Source: an uncultured Lachnospiraceae bacterium (GTDB lineage Bacteria > Bacillota > Clostridia > Lachnospirales > Lachnospiraceae). Taken from it: a stretch of DNA of 64,000 nt. The notes beneath the pieces are model-generated. The model saw only the letters and a program-made list of their open reading frames with translations, did no database searches and was not told where the DNA came from. A program made the position numbers and the translations under genes. This document shows, one piece after another, positions 63,451-64,000 of this stretch (its first letter is position 1; the number at the start of each line of letters is the position of its first letter). The stretch spans positions 1 through 64,000 of the forward strand of contig CACWHK010000001.1 in the NCBI GenBank assembly GCA_902760755.1, written 5' to 3'.

Positions 63451-64000
63451 TTGGAAGCGAAGAAGCTGAGGAAGGAAGCGAAGGTCCTGCTTACGGATCT
63501 TTCGGCGGACCGCGACAGAGAAGAGAATCTGAAACGATATACAGGGATTACGGCAGCGGCATTTTCCGCCTATGCAGGGATCAAGCTTTCCATGAACTAT
63601 TTCACCTTGCGTGAGATGGAGCAGGAGGCTTTGCTGCAGGGAGAAGAGCGGGATGAGGATTCCTGGGCCGTGCAGAGTGCCGTGAAGAGTCTGGAGGGAG
63701 AGCATCCCGAACAGGAGATCGAAAAGACGCGGGAGCTCCGTGACCGGATCACGACACGGATGAAGGTGCTCACTGCCTATACGGACTTTTTTGAACAGCA
63801 TGAATATATACTGAACCGGAAGGAAGCCGGGATCCTCGGGAACGTGGAACAGGTTTCCTTAGAGCAGCTGGCGGATGAAGCATTCGCTTACGTCTTCTCC
63901 GATCAGGATAAGATGGTGGTAAATGCAAGGATTAAGGCCATTGTGGAGCAGCTGCCGGTGCGAATGACAAAGCAGCGGTTCTATGACATCCTCTCCCAGG
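63451..64000 (+). CDS. partial CDS of unknown function, open at window end
   Basis: An open frame of 183 codons from a TTG at 63451 to the window edge, with AAGAGG 9 nt upstream. It has no stop codon in the window. The N-terminal part is charged (EAKKLRKEAKVLL), then mostly helical (LKRYTGITAAAFSAYAGIKLSMN, TRMKVLTAYTDFFEQHEYILNRKEAG). I do not recognise it. It follows the rhomboid-like gene by 33 nt and may share its promoter. Confidence 0.6.
   Translation, partial: MEAKKLRKEAKVLLTDLSADRDREENLKRYTGITAAAFSAYAGIKLSMNYFTLREMEQEALLQGEERDEDSWAVQSAVKSLEGEHPEQEIEKTRELRDRITTRMKVLTAYTDFFEQHEYILNRKEAGILGNVEQVSLEQLADEAFAYVFSDQDKMVVNARIKAIVEQLPVRMTKQRFYDILSQ

Overview
This 64 kb window looks like chromosomal DNA of an anaerobic Clostridia bacterium, most likely a Lachnospiraceae member. 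Evidence: AGGAGG-type Shine-Dalgarno sites, several TTG starts, the hprK-murB-rapZ-whiA-HPr/Crh block, DUF4317- and DUF6465-like proteins, and a giant activase/dehydratase fusion typical of Clostridia. Most DNA is core housekeeping in short operons. I see no insertion sequence, prophage, CRISPR array or rRNA. The assignment is by recognition, not by a database search.

Layout: 1-1451 is a tRNA cluster (partial type II tRNA, Pro, Gly, Arg, His, Gln, Lys, Leu) behind a perfect-consensus promoter; its spacers are packed with palindromic units. 1479-8542 holds ThrH, a polyamine-type ABC transporter with fused PotC-PotD, an AI-2E-family permease and a degenerate CbiT-like protein. 8655-15999 holds a PcrA/UvrD helicase and a divergent c-di-GMP response regulator / hybrid histidine kinase pair. 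16110-25355 holds zinc-ribbon and unknown proteins, LeuRS, an Imm74-like gene, a MATE exporter, a second AI-2E-family permease and an OFA-type MFS carrier. 25476-33474 is mostly proteins of unknown function (DUF4317, membrane proteins, a membrane-anchored MutS-like ATPase, a 695-residue orphan). 33595-36014 is YqeG-like phosphatase and UvrC on the minus strand. 36298-41427 is the carbon-regulation/cell-wall block: hprK, glucokinase, murB, rapZ, whiA and a Crh-like HPr whose His15 is Glu. 41546-44257 is a Sel1/TPR protein. 44356-48270 is a complete riboflavin operon (ribD-ribE-ribBA-ribH). 48276-52556 holds a Cof-type phosphatase, a DUF1189-like membrane protein, CYTH, DJ-1 and MurF. 52691-54257 is a Fur-family (probably Zur) regulator with a His-rich zinc-binding lipoprotein. 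54370-57898 has a DUF6465-like protein, hisH-hisF, a GNAT and two membrane proteins. 57984-62207 is the 1407-residue activase/dehydratase fusion, followed by a rhomboid-like zinc-ribbon protein and an incomplete gene running off the end.

The most unusual signals are: (1) three copies of a tandem three-hairpin unit between tRNA genes, in which a 42-nt hairpin keeps one geometry with compensatory changes and fixed purine-purine mismatches; (2) a 229-bp imperfect palindrome that forms the leader of hprK and replaces its normal start region; (3) a Crh-like protein with Glu exactly at position 15 and Ser46 intact, beside hprK; (4) several intergenic regions where the -10 box overlaps a terminator-like inverted repeat; (5) the covalent PotC-PotD and double-activase fusions. 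No toxin, nuclease or defence island was recognised.
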